A model generated the notes under the pieces. The model did not search any database and was not told the origin of the DNA. It was given only the letters and a program-made list of their open reading frames with translations. A stretch of DNA of 64,000 nucleotides from the NCBI GenBank assembly GCA_964638715.1, contig CAZWZF010000004.1, positions 122,685 through 186,684 of the forward strand, read 5' to 3'. This document shows, piece after piece, positions 55,656-64,000 of the stretch. The stretch's first letter is position 1. Every line of letters starts with the position of its first letter. The stretch comes from JBAXQQ01 sp037131695 (GTDB lineage: Bacteria > Armatimonadota > Hebobacteria > CAIYQO01). The position numbers and the translations under genes are program-made.

Positions 55656-56630
55656 ATGGCATATAAACATTTGAAATTCCCTGAGAATAGTAAATTTTTG
55701 ATTACTGGTGGTGCTGGTTTTATTGGTTCCAATATTTGCGAGGCTATTGTTAATTTAGGTTATTCTGTTAGATGTATGGATAATTTCTCAACCGGCAAAA
55801 AAGATAACATCGAACATTTAATTGAAAAAGAAAACTTCGAACTTATAGATGGCGACATTCGAGACCTTGATACTTGCATGAAAGCCTGTGAAAATGTTGA
55901 TTATGTCTCACACCAAGCTGCTTGGGGCAGCGTACCGCGCAGCATAGCAATGCCGTTGTTATATGAAGAAATCAATATTAGAGGCACTCTAAATATGATG
56001 GAATCTGCCCGACAAAATAAAGTCAGGAAGTTCGTTTATGCATCAAGTTCTTCTGTTTATGGCGATCATCCTGCGCTGCCTAAAATAGAAGGATGCGAAG
56101 GGAATATTTTATCACCTTACGCATTAACGAAAAAGACTAATGAAGAATATGGCAAAATATATTCATTGCTTTATGGTCTCGAAACGATAGGATTCAGGTA
56201 TTTCAATGTATTTGGCAGAAGACAAGACCCTAACAGTTATTATGCGGCTGTTATACCTAAATTTGTAAAAACATTACTTAATAATGAATCCCCCATCATA
56301 AACGGCGATGGTATGCAATCCAGAGATTTTACCTATATTGAAAATGTAATCGAAGCAAACCTGAAAGGCCTGTTGTCACCATCAGATGTCACGGGAGAAA
56401 TATTCAATATCGCCTTTGGCGGACAAGTTTATTTGATTGATTTATATAATAAGATATGCAAGATTTTAGGGAAAGATATTCAACCTAATTTTGGTCCCGA
56501 CCGTGAAGGCGATATTAAACATTCAAATGCTGATATTTCCAAGGCGAAATCAATGCTTGGATATGATCCTGATTATAACTTTGACACAGGAATAGAACTG
56601 GCAATTGAATGGTATAAAGAAAATCTTTAA
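55656..56630 (+). CDS. NAD-dependent UDP-HexNAc(A) 4-epimerase (TviC/WbpP-like)
   Basis: 324 residues from ATG 55656 (GGAG upstream). Extended short-chain dehydrogenase: ITGGAGFIGSNICEAIV binds NAD, HQAAWGSVPRS is the TviC/WbpP substrate motif (usually QAALGSVPRS), the catalytic pair is in SPYALTKK, and FRYFNVFGRRQDPNSYYAAV binds the sugar nucleotide. It inverts C4 of UDP-GlcNAc or its uronic acid to the Gal form. Directly follows the dehydrogenase. Confidence 0.9.
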   Translation: MAYKHLKFPENSKFLITGGAGFIGSNICEAIVNLGYSVRCMDNFSTGKKDNIEHLIEKENFELIDGDIRDLDTCMKACENVDYVSHQAAWGSVPRSIAMPLLYEEINIRGTLNMMESARQNKVRKFVYASSSSVYGDHPALPKIEGCEGNILSPYALTKKTNEEYGKIYSLLYGLETIGFRYFNVFGRRQDPNSYYAAVIPKFVKTLLNNESPIINGDGMQSRDFTYIENVIEANLKGLLSPSDVTGEIFNIAFGGQVYLIDLYNKICKILGKDIQPNFGPDREGDIKHSNADISKAKSMLGYDPDYNFDTGIELAIEWYKENL

Positions 56631-56640
56631 AGGCTGCTAA

Positions 56641-57687
56641 ATGAAAGTTTTACTAATATCTCCACTGCCTCCTCCTGCTGGCGGTATCGCCAGTTGGACA
56701 AAGATTTATCTTGCATCGAACAAAGTAAAAGAAAACAATGTTGACATTGTTAACATCGCTGTATCAGGTGAAAGAGTCCAAAGCTACACAAAAATAAATA
56801 TAACTGATGAAATTAAGAGATTTATAAAAATTATAATGAATCTTAATACAAAAATTAACAGCAATAAATATGATATCGTTCATTTAAATTCAGCATGTTC
56901 ACCAAAAGGACTGCTTCGGGATTATTTATGCGCATTAATGGTAAAAAGAAAAGGTATAAAGCTGGTTTCTCATTTTCGATGTGATGTCACATATATGCTA
57001 AAGGGAAATTTCGCGCGTTTTATATTCAAAAAACTATGTGAGAAAACTGATAGAATTTTTTCTCTTAATACAGTATCTAAAGAATATATAAAATCTGATA
57101 GCGGCATAGACAGTATCATCATGCCGAACTTCATTGATAATAACATCATAAAAAATACCTTTACTGTGAATCCAAATATCAAAAAGATAATCTATGTCGG
57201 ACATGTTATGAAAAGTAAAGGCTGTTATGAAATTATTGAAGCTGCCAAAAAACTTGCAGATAAAGATTTTATACTTGTAGGACATATTACTGAAGAGTTC
57301 AGGAATATCGCACTACCTGATAATATAAAGTTAATTGGTGAAGTTGAAAAAAATGAAGTTTTCAATTATTTGAATAATGCAGATTTGTTTCTATTCCCAA
57401 CCTATTCGGAAGGATTCCCAAATGTGATTATAGAAGCAATGGCTTGCGGGTTGCCAATAATAGCGAGTGCAGTTGGGGCAATCCCGGATATGATTGAGGA
57501 CAAAGGTGGATATTTAATTGATGTGGGCAATGTCCAGCAAATTATAGACGCAATTATCAAATCTGAAGATAGTAATCTCAGGCAGTCAATGTCAGATTGG
57601 AATATAGAAAAAGTAAAAAAATCGTATTTACTTGATACAGTCATGGATAAAATATTCGATGAATACGAAAAGCTGGTAATAAAATGA
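56641..57687 (+). CDS. GT4-family glycosyltransferase
   Basis: 348 residues. Starts MKVLLISPLPPPAGGIASWT with the acceptor-side glycine loop; YVGHVMKSKGCYEIIEA opens the donor half and EGFPNVIIEAMACGLPIIAS has the EX7E donor motif. Ten bases after the epimerase gene; its stop overlaps the next start by ATGA. Donor could be the uronic acid made upstream, but this is only proximity. Confidence 0.9.
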   Translation: MKVLLISPLPPPAGGIASWTKIYLASNKVKENNVDIVNIAVSGERVQSYTKINITDEIKRFIKIIMNLNTKINSNKYDIVHLNSACSPKGLLRDYLCALMVKRKGIKLVSHFRCDVTYMLKGNFARFIFKKLCEKTDRIFSLNTVSKEYIKSDSGIDSIIMPNFIDNNIIKNTFTVNPNIKKIIYVGHVMKSKGCYEIIEAAKKLADKDFILVGHITEEFRNIALPDNIKLIGEVEKNEVFNYLNNADLFLFPTYSEGFPNVIIEAMACGLPIIASAVGAIPDMIEDKGGYLIDVGNVQQIIDAIIKSEDSNLRQSMSDWNIEKVKKSYLLDTVMDKIFDEYEKLVIK

Positions 57688-58247
57688 AAATAATATTACG
57701 AATGATTTATAAAATTTATTATGTTATAAATCGCGGGTTTTACAAACTCATAGTTATGCCCATCATAAAGTCTATGCTTAACAAATGTGGCAAGAATGTA
57801 ACAATTGATACCGGATGTTTTTTTACTCATCATAATATATCTGTTGGAAATCATGTAGCAATCGGAAAAAATGCAACCTTTTTGTGTGCTTTGGCAAAAA
57901 TAACTATTGGAAACAATGTCATGTTCGGTCCACACGTTTTTATGATTACCGGTTCGCATCGGATAGATGTCATCGGACGCAATATGATAGATATCACCAA
58001 TGATGAGAAACTGCCAGAGAATGACAAAGATATTGTTATTGAAGATGATGTCTGGATTGGTGCAAATGCAATAATTCTTAAAGGTGTTGTAATTGGCAGA
58101 GGTTCTGTAGTTGCAACCGGATCAATAGTAACAAAAGATGTACCAAGATATTCAATTGTCGGTGGTATCCCAGCAAAAGTAATGAAATACCGATTCAATG
58201 ATGAACAAATTAAGGAACACGAGCAATTACTATATGCTGAAAGATAA
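57684..58247 (+). CDS. hexapeptide-repeat acyltransferase (WbbJ/maltose O-acetyltransferase-like)
   Basis: 187 residues: a hydrophobic/basic N-terminal helix and a left-handed beta-helix of hexapeptide repeats (ISVGNHVAIGKNA, ITIGNNVMFG, IVIEDDVWIGANAIILKG, VVIGRGSVVATG). The catalytic His is in MITGSHRID and the C-terminus VGGIPAKVMKYRF is typical. It would acetylate a sugar of the glycan or serve as the N-acetyltransferase after the aminotransferase; the first is more usual for this type. Confidence 0.87.
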   Translation: MKIILRMIYKIYYVINRGFYKLIVMPIIKSMLNKCGKNVTIDTGCFFTHHNISVGNHVAIGKNATFLCALAKITIGNNVMFGPHVFMITGSHRIDVIGRNMIDITNDEKLPENDKDIVIEDDVWIGANAIILKGVVIGRGSVVATGSIVTKDVPRYSIVGGIPAKVMKYRFNDEQIKEHEQLLYAER

Positions 58248-58652
58248 AAAAGTATTAATAATATCGACCGGTAAATATCCTGAAGGCGATGCCTGGGCAG
58301 TACCCCAGCATACATTTGCTAAGCTGTTTAAACATTGCAGATACGAATGTATTATCATTGGAATGGGTGCAAGCACTGGTTTTATATTGAAAGGCTGGCA
58401 ACTGCAACACCAGTTATATTAAATTTAACATCTGATTTAGATGATTACATACATAATATGGAAGAAGGTTTAATTGTATCTGATTGTACCGCAGAATCCT
58501 TCACTTCAACTGTAGAAACTGCTTTGCATTTGAATTGGGAACAAAGAACAAACATGAAAACTAATGCCCGTATTTGCGCGGAAAATAATTTTGATTATAA
58601 AGCTTATAGTGAAGAAATTAATAAATTAACTGATTTAAAAGGTAATATATAG
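58234..58652 (+). pseudogene. collapsed GT4 glycosyltransferase remnant
   Basis: Two joined fragments of one glycosyltransferase in different frames. 58234-58422 reads MLKDKKVLIISTGKYPEGDAWAV, the N-terminus of a GT4 close in style to the intact gene at 58655, and stops after ~62 codons. From about 58400 in another frame comes TATPVILNLTSDLDDYI and LKTNARICAEN-type ending (ends 58652), the last ~80 residues of a GT4. About 260 central residues, including the EX7E motif, are gone, so an internal deletion plus frameshift is likely. It overlaps the acetyltransferase end by 14 bases and lies 2 bases before the intact GT. Confidence 0.75.
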
Positions 58653-58654
58653 TA

Positions 58655-59857
58655 ATGAAAACAATTTTTATTTGTACAGAACGAAAGTTCCCTTATGGTG
58701 ACGCCGGGGCTGTAAGAGTTTTAAATATTGCTAAAATTTTAAAGAAGATAGAATATAATGTGCAAATATATGCAATGGGACAAAATAGAGAAGTTGACCT
58801 GGATATTGCCAGCGGTATTTATAAAATCGAAGATTTCCAATATTATAATCTAAGAAAAATGCAACGGAAGATAATTAATTTGTTGATTAATTTTTTCTTT
58901 TCTGGATTCAATACATACAGACTGCTTAACGAACATATAACATCCGGCAAATACGATGTTAGCAATATTATGATTTATTCTTCCAACATCTTCTACGTTT
59001 TACCAATTTTCCTTGGAATCCGCATTAAACATAAAATACCGGTATGTTTTGATGTTGTTGAATGGTATATGCCGTTTCAATACAAGCTTGGTATCTTCGA
59101 TTTAAATTTCATTGATGTGGCGTTTTGTTTTAATTTCATTTTCCCATTATCAAAGAATATTATTGCGATCAGCAAATTAATCCAAAACCATTTCACAGCA
59201 AAGAAATGCAACATTCTTTACCTGCCTGCTATTACAGACATTGATGAGATTACCCCATTATCTATCAACGAAAAAACTGACAATAAAATAAGATTAATCT
59301 ACCCGGGAAATCCTGGTAAAAAAGATGCTCTCGACATCGCTCTCGAAGCTGTTAGTCTGTTAAATGATGAAGAAAAAAATCGGATAGAGTTTCACATAAC
59401 TGGCATGTCATCAAATGAACTGAGCGAATACATGCAAGATAAAAAAGATGTCTTAAGCAAACTTAGCGATTGTTTAGTAATTCACGGTAAATTGCCTTAC
59501 GACGAATTAATGAAGCTATATAATATTGTTGACTTCTTAGCACTATTTAGATATGATAACAGAGTCACACGAGCTAATTTTCCTAATAAAATACCGGAAC
59601 TTTTTGCTCTGGGAGTATCTGTAATAACTAACAAAGTTGGTGATTATGGAGAGTGCCTTAATGATATGGCAAACAGCATCATCGTTGATGAATGCAGCGT
59701 CGAGTCGGCAATGTTGGGCATACGAAAAGTTCTCGCCCTGGAACAGTCGGAACTATTGATTATTAAAAATAATGCCAAAACAACAGCCGCTGAATATTTC
59801 GATTATAGGAATTGGCTGCAATCATTTAAGATGTTTTTAGAAAATACAAAGGTTTAA
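58655..59857 (+). CDS. GT4-like glycosyltransferase
   Basis: 400 residues. N-terminus FICTERKFPYGDAGAVRVLNIAKIL is the acceptor-side motif of GT4-like enzymes; the donor half starts RLIYPGNPGKKDALDIALEAV. The usual EX7E region is weakened (ANFPNKIPELFALGVSVITNKVG), so the enzyme is a divergent member. The C-terminus is typical. Next to a broken homologue of the same style, so it may have arisen from a tandem pair. Confidence 0.85.
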   Translation: MKTIFICTERKFPYGDAGAVRVLNIAKILKKIEYNVQIYAMGQNREVDLDIASGIYKIEDFQYYNLRKMQRKIINLLINFFFSGFNTYRLLNEHITSGKYDVSNIMIYSSNIFYVLPIFLGIRIKHKIPVCFDVVEWYMPFQYKLGIFDLNFIDVAFCFNFIFPLSKNIIAISKLIQNHFTAKKCNILYLPAITDIDEITPLSINEKTDNKIRLIYPGNPGKKDALDIALEAVSLLNDEEKNRIEFHITGMSSNELSEYMQDKKDVLSKLSDCLVIHGKLPYDELMKLYNIVDFLALFRYDNRVTRANFPNKIPELFALGVSVITNKVGDYGECLNDMANSIIVDECSVESAMLGIRKVLALEQSELLIIKNNAKTTAAEYFDYRNWLQSFKMFLENTKV

Positions 59858-59861
59858 TCTC

Positions 59862-60503
59862 ATGAGAAATATAATACGTTTTTTTATAAAACTATTATTT
59901 AATTTGATTCAAATTTATCACAATATCATAAATTATATAATATTAAAATCAAACCATGTTGTTTTTGATGAAACCCCAAGGATAAAAGGGATCATTTTCT
60001 TATTAAACCAGGGTAACATACATCTCGGTAAAAAGGTAAGCATTAACTCCAATTGGATTTCAAACCCTATTGGTGGTGGTTTTAAAAGTTCTATAGTTGT
60101 CACTGAAAAAGATGCGCAATTATCTATTGGGAATGGCTCAGGATTATCCAATGTAAGTATTGTCTGTTCTGAATGCATAGAAATAGGTCGATATGTAAGA
60201 ATCGGTGGCGGCACAAAAATATACGATACCGATTTTCATTCGCTAAATGTCGGGATACGAGTTTCACCGTTAGACAAAGGTACTACCGCTAAAGTTAAAA
60301 TAGATGACGGTGTTTATATAGGCGGAAGCTGTACTATATTAAAAGGCGTTACCATCGGTGAACAAAGTGTGGTCGGCGCGTCATCCGTTGTGACTCGAGA
60401 TATACCGGCATTTCAAGTTTGGGCTGGTGTACCAGCAAAATATATCAGGGATTTAACTGAAACAGAAAAAGTTGTAGATAGTGAAAAAATCTACGAACAA
60501 TGA
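59862..60503 (+). CDS. hexapeptide-repeat acyltransferase
   Basis: 213 residues with a long N-terminal hydrophobic/basic helix and left-handed beta-helix repeats (LSIGNGSGLSNVSIVCSE, IEIGRYVRIGGGTKI, VKIDDGVYIGGSCTILKG, VTIGEQSVVGASSVV). The probable catalytic His is in YDTDFHSLN, and the end VWAGVPAKYIRDL is typical. Probably O-acetylates the surface glycan. It is 4 bases after the GT. Confidence 0.87.
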   Translation: MRNIIRFFIKLLFNLIQIYHNIINYIILKSNHVVFDETPRIKGIIFLLNQGNIHLGKKVSINSNWISNPIGGGFKSSIVVTEKDAQLSIGNGSGLSNVSIVCSECIEIGRYVRIGGGTKIYDTDFHSLNVGIRVSPLDKGTTAKVKIDDGVYIGGSCTILKGVTIGEQSVVGASSVVTRDIPAFQVWAGVPAKYIRDLTETEKVVDSEKIYEQ

Positions 60504-60571
60504 TTAAAGAAAAAATAGGGTAGTTGTATTTTAATATATATAATAGGCAACTATGCAAAGGTTATTAAATC

Positions 60572-61762
60572 TTGAAAAAATATGGGTTTGCTATTCTTGG
60601 CGTTTTTATAATATTTACCACTTTGTTATTCGCAAATATCATGCAATTCACTGCTGTTGGTAATTTATATACTTTGTCATTTATATTACTAATCAGTATC
60701 GGCATTCTATCATCAATATCTTACTTTACTGTGACAAAAAAATACCCATTGATTATAATATTACTGTTGTCATTCATGATTATTTGTATTTCTACCACTA
60801 TTATTAACTCCTCTGAAGATCCATATACTTTAATGATTACCGTGTTTAAGACAATGCTTTGGGTTATTGCTTTTTTAGTTGCATACATAACAACCAGAAA
60901 AAATAATCAATCAAATCTGCCTTTTAACATGATTGCATTAACATTACCACTGATTGCATATATGTTTTATAAGATTTATCAAAACCAGCTTATTCTTAGA
61001 AGTGAATTGATTAATAGCATATATTACTTATTATTACTTGTCCCGATAATTTTAGTTGTCAAACAAAACACTATTAAAATAATTGGCTTGATAATCATAT
61101 TTATTGGAATAGTTGTATCATTAAAAAGAACCGGTTTAATAGCATTTTTATTATCAATACTGGTATATCTTATTATTCTCTTTTTAAACAGCAAAAAACA
61201 GTTGAATAAGAAAAATATTAAATTATCAATGTTAATATCGCTCTTTATTTTTGCCGTTGGTATTTATATTTCATATAGTTACTTATCACAATATTTAAAT
61301 TTAGACTGGATATCACGTATGCAAGCATTAGAAACCGATGGAGGTTCTGGCAGAACTCTTATTTGGCAAACTACACTTGAAATGCAATCTAAATCAGACA
61401 TACTCGCATGGCTGCTTGGGCATGGATACAATACTGTTATAACTGATAGTCCATTAGGTGTAAGTGCACATAACGATTTTATAGAAGTATTATATGATTA
61501 TGGAGCAATTGGATTAACTTTTTATTTAGGATTTATTATTGCATTAATTCAATATTGCATTAAAATGTATAAAGAAAAGTTTCATCTAACAGCACCTTTC
61601 GCAGCATCATTAGTTATTTTTATATTAATGTCTTTTTTTAGTCATCTTGTATTATACCCAACATATTTTATCTACCTTTCACTATTTTGGGGAATTTCAA
61701 TTGCTCAATATGACAATAAATACTATATTAATAATATTATAAAAATAAATCAAGATATTTAA
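60572..61762 (+). CDS. O-antigen polymerase/ligase-like membrane protein (Wzy_C type)
   Basis: 396 residues, about ten or more membrane segments, TTG start with AAAGG 9-10 bases upstream. The large extracytoplasmic loop carries GSGRTLIWQTTLEMQ and the O-antigen-ligase motif LGHGYNTVI...SAHNDFIEVLYDYGAIGL. This motif is shared by Wzy polymerases and WaaL ligases, so it either polymerises repeat units or joins the glycan to its carrier. No flippase or ABC exporter is in the window; it may lie to the right. Confidence 0.85.
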   Translation: MKKYGFAILGVFIIFTTLLFANIMQFTAVGNLYTLSFILLISIGILSSISYFTVTKKYPLIIILLLSFMIICISTTIINSSEDPYTLMITVFKTMLWVIAFLVAYITTRKNNQSNLPFNMIALTLPLIAYMFYKIYQNQLILRSELINSIYYLLLLVPIILVVKQNTIKIIGLIIIFIGIVVSLKRTGLIAFLLSILVYLIILFLNSKKQLNKKNIKLSMLISLFIFAVGIYISYSYLSQYLNLDWISRMQALETDGGSGRTLIWQTTLEMQSKSDILAWLLGHGYNTVITDSPLGVSAHNDFIEVLYDYGAIGLTFYLGFIIALIQYCIKMYKEKFHLTAPFAASLVIFILMSFFSHLVLYPTYFIYLSLFWGISIAQYDNKYYINNIIKINQDI

Positions 61763-61788
61763 AATTAGAAAATTTTTCAGGATTTTAA

Positions 61789-61838
61789 GGTCACTTTGAC
61801 AGGCTCAGTAATCAGTCGCTGACTCTATCGAAGCGACC
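61789..61838. repeat. degenerate REP-like palindromic element
   Basis: A 50-base imperfect palindrome in otherwise AT-rich DNA. GGTCACTTTGACAGGCTCAG (61789-61808) is about 80% matched, with some G-T pairs, by the complement of the right arm (61819-61838, ending CGAAGCGACC). It resembles the widespread GC-rich family built around CTTCGACAGGCTCAG. It lies 26 bases after the polymerase gene and is followed by ATTTTTAA, so it could also act as a terminator. The rest of the 201-base gap (61763-61963) is AT-rich with no gene. Confidence 0.6.
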
Positions 61839-61963
61839 ATTTTTAAGATAATATCTCTTTAAAAAAAGTCCTATCATTTTATAAATTTAATCTATTAATC
61901 TATAAAAGACGAATTAACAAACACTTGTATGTTTTGATAGAAAATTAATAAAGGTTACACAAT

Positions 61964-63235
61964 ATGAAAATTTTATGGCTTGTTAACATCGCTTTACCTG
62001 AAGCGAACTTACTGATGAAGAGGGATCTAAATCCATTAGGTGGTTGGCTTACCGGTATGGCTAACTCTATTAAAGAAATAGAAAATATAGAATTAATAAT
62101 AGCATACCCGGAAAATAAAATAAAAGATGTAATTGAGTTAAATGGAGATAAAGTAAAGTTCTTCGCATTTCCTCATATTAATGCAAAAGAAATAAAGACA
62201 AATAAAGATAATAAAAATTTGTTAAATATTATAGGCAAGATAAAACCTGACTTAGTACATATTTTTGGCACAGAATACCTACATTCTCTGGCTATGGTAA
62301 AACTATGCAAATCAAAAAATATAAAATCGATATTACTGATACAAGGACTTACATCTATAATTTCAAAACACTATTCCGCATCATTACCTTCAAAGGTACT
62401 AAATAGATATACTTTTAGAGATTTCTTAAAAAATAATAACATTTTAAAAGAACAAGAAAGATTTAAAACTATAGGATTATATGAAATTGAGGCATTAAAG
62501 ATAGTAAATTTTGTTATGGGGAGAACTACATGGGATTATGCTTGCGTAAAACAAATTAATCCAGATATAACTTATTATCATTGCAATGAAACATTGAGAG
62601 ATGAATTTTATAAACACACATGGGATATCAGCAAATGTGAGCAATATTCAATTTTTGTTAGTAGAGCAGTTACACCTTTAAAAGGTTTGCATTTCTTATT
62701 AGAGGCATTACCGATTATATTGAAACAATTCCCAAAAACGAAATTATATATCGGTGGTGGTGATATTACTAAAAGTAACGCTTTTTTTGATAGACTTAAA
62801 TTATCATCATATGCAAAATATATTAAGGAATTGATAATAAAATTAAAATTACAAGATAAGATTATTTTTACTGGTCTTCTTGACGAACAACAAATGTGTG
62901 AAAGATTTTTAAAATCACATGTTTATGTTAATCCATCAACTATTGAAAATGAATCTAATTCCATAAGTGAAGCTAAACTGTTAGGTGTTCCATGTGTCGC
63001 ATCGTATGTTGGTGGCGTTATTGATAGAATTGAACATGGAATAGATGGGTATTTATATCAACATGATGCGCCATATATGTTAGCATATTATGTATGCAAT
63101 ATTTTTGATAATAATGAATTAGCCTTAAAACTTTCTGATAACGCAAGGAAACGTGCTTTAATAACAAATGATAAAGAAAAAAACTTAAAAAAATTATTAG
63201 ATATATATAATATGATAAATGAGTCAAATTTATAA
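61964..63235 (+). CDS. GT4-family glycosyltransferase
   Basis: 423 residues. N-terminus MKILWLVNIALPEANLLM with GGWLTGMANSI; the donor half begins YSIFVSRAVTPLKGLHFLLEALP, and NPSTIENESNSISEAKLLGVPCVASYVGG carries the donor motif in an E-E arrangement. The DNA looks richer in A and T than the genes of the cluster's left half, which may reflect separate acquisition. AAAGG ribosome-binding site 7 bases before the ATG. Confidence 0.88.
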   Translation: MKILWLVNIALPEANLLMKRDLNPLGGWLTGMANSIKEIENIELIIAYPENKIKDVIELNGDKVKFFAFPHINAKEIKTNKDNKNLLNIIGKIKPDLVHIFGTEYLHSLAMVKLCKSKNIKSILLIQGLTSIISKHYSASLPSKVLNRYTFRDFLKNNNILKEQERFKTIGLYEIEALKIVNFVMGRTTWDYACVKQINPDITYYHCNETLRDEFYKHTWDISKCEQYSIFVSRAVTPLKGLHFLLEALPIILKQFPKTKLYIGGGDITKSNAFFDRLKLSSYAKYIKELIIKLKLQDKIIFTGLLDEQQMCERFLKSHVYVNPSTIENESNSISEAKLLGVPCVASYVGGVIDRIEHGIDGYLYQHDAPYMLAYYVCNIFDNNELALKLSDNARKRALITNDKEKNLKKLLDIYNMINESNL

Positions 63236-63319
63236 AATTTTGTATAAGCCAGTAAATGATGAAAATAGAATGAAATTCAATATATAAAATTAATATAGAA
63301 ATATAACGGCATTAAGTAA

Positions 63320-64000
63320 ATGAGAATAACTTTTTTTTCAAATTTTTTAAATCATCACCAACTCTCATTCTGTATAGAGATGTATAATTTAATCGGTGAA
63401 AATTTCAAATTTGTTGCAACAGAACCGATACATGAAGAACGTCTAAAAATGGGTTATGAAGATATGAGTAATATGTATCCGTTTTCATTAAATACATATA
63501 GTAACAGCGAAAATTATTTGGAAGGTATAAAATTGGGCAACGAGAGTGATGTAGTTATTATTGGTGCTGCACCAGATATATTTATTAAAAATAGATTAAT
63601 TGATAATAAATTGACTTTTCGCTATAGTGAGAGAATTTTTAAAAAGGGTCAATGGCGAGTTCTTAATCCACGTAATTTTGTTTCTTTATTTTTTAAGCAT
63701 ACTCAATATAGAAACAAAAGTTTATATATGTTATGCGCAAGTGCTTACACGGCATGTGATTTTGCATTAATTAACGCATACAAGGATAAAACATACAAAT
63801 GGGGTTACTTCCCAGCAGTAAAAGAATTTGATTTAGATAAATTATTCTTGAAAAAGAATAATTCAGTACCTAAAATATTGTGGGTTGGACGCTTATTAAA
63901 ATTAAAACATCCTGAACACGTAATTAAATTAGCAAATGAATTAAATAAACATGGATATAATTTTACTATAGATATAATTGGAACTGGCGTAATGGAAGAA
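63320..64000 (+). CDS. glycosyltransferase, partial (runs off right edge)
   Basis: ATG 63320 opens a frame with no stop to the end of the window, 227 codons. It starts MRITFFSNFLNHHQLSFCI, the acceptor half of a GT-B enzyme, and the donor half begins KILWVGRLLKLKHPEHVIKLANEL near the edge, a GT4-like pattern with IDIIGTG. The C-terminal EX7E region is outside the window. It continues the polysaccharide cluster. Confidence 0.82.
   Translation, partial: MRITFFSNFLNHHQLSFCIEMYNLIGENFKFVATEPIHEERLKMGYEDMSNMYPFSLNTYSNSENYLEGIKLGNESDVVIIGAAPDIFIKNRLIDNKLTFRYSERIFKKGQWRVLNPRNFVSLFFKHTQYRNKSLYMLCASAYTACDFALINAYKDKTYKWGYFPAVKEFDLDKLFLKKNNSVPKILWVGRLLKLKHPEHVIKLANELNKHGYNFTIDIIGTGVMEE

Noticed and set aside
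1..64000. CRISPR array, toxin-antitoxin, prophage or insertion sequence
   Set aside because: No regularly spaced direct repeats, transposase or integrase motifs or paired small toxin genes were seen in any frame.

Overview
The window is 64 kb of AT-rich, densely coded bacterial DNA with long co-directional operons, 4-base ATGA overlaps and many GTG/TTG starts. An RND efflux pump with a periplasmic adaptor, a CapA-like protein, sugar-nucleotide genes and lipid-A-free but capsule/O-antigen-like glycan genes suggest a diderm (Gram-negative) bacterium that degrades carbohydrates. The large SecA, an unusual YidC, many glycoside and sugar-oxidoreductase genes and a Bacteroides-type fucose salvage enzyme do not match a common model lineage. 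A poorly cultured phylum (PVC-like, Armatimonadota-like or similar) is a guess that cannot be settled from this sequence alone.

Layout. (1) 1-5.3 kb, minus strand: AraC regulator, PfkB sugar kinase, THUMP-like methyltransferase, ABC-F ATPase. (2) 5.4-6.8 kb, plus: a GH4 alpha-galactosidase divergent from the AraC gene, ended by a bidirectional terminator. (3) 6.8-17.3 kb, minus: purB, flavin reductase, orphan beta-class DNA methyltransferase, CBM9-like protein, Gfo/Idh/MocA oxidoreductase, sugar isomerase/epimerase, an unrecognised Rossmann-like protein, aconitase, xseA and a CPBP protease. (4) 17.5-23.5 kb, plus: plsY, gpsA, a small membrane-anchored protein that looks like the first periplasmic domain of SecD, and a 1142-residue secA with a large insertion, closed by a textbook terminator. 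(5) 23.5-28.8 kb, plus: RND adaptor and pump. (6) 28.85-31.5 kb, minus: a three-domain acyltransferase/ACP/acyl-ligase. (7) 31.6-39.8 kb, plus: secreted HEYGH putative metalloprotease behind a perfect sigma-70 promoter, topA, GH38 alpha-mannosidase, ferredoxin-fused aldo/keto reductase. (8) 39.8-42.8 kb, plus: tRNA-Val(GAC), rpmH, rnpA, yidD, yidC, jag. (9) 42.9-46.2 kb, plus: metY, rbsK, capA-like; then 46.2-49.1 kb, minus: a glycosyltransferase and a secreted GH2-like protein without recognisable catalytic acids. (10) 49.2-64 kb, plus: a surface-polysaccharide cluster running off the right edge.

How the genes work together. The polysaccharide cluster holds a C-6 dehydrogenase, a UDP-HexNAc(A) 4-epimerase, a 3-dehydrogenase/aminotransferase pair and a bifunctional fucokinase/GDP-fucose pyrophosphorylase, so it should make UDP-HexNAc uronic acids, a 3-amino sugar and GDP-L-fucose. 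Several GT4 glycosyltransferases, two hexapeptide acetyltransferases and a Wzy/ligase-like membrane protein would assemble and modify the glycan. The cluster shows wear: a 59-codon stub of an epimerase at its head, a collapsed glycosyltransferase in the middle and a degenerate palindromic repeat near the end. The most unusual theme elsewhere is protein export: a SecD-P1-only protein beside an enlarged SecA, and a YidC with a lipoprotein signal and a helical domain in place of the usual Gram-negative beta domain.
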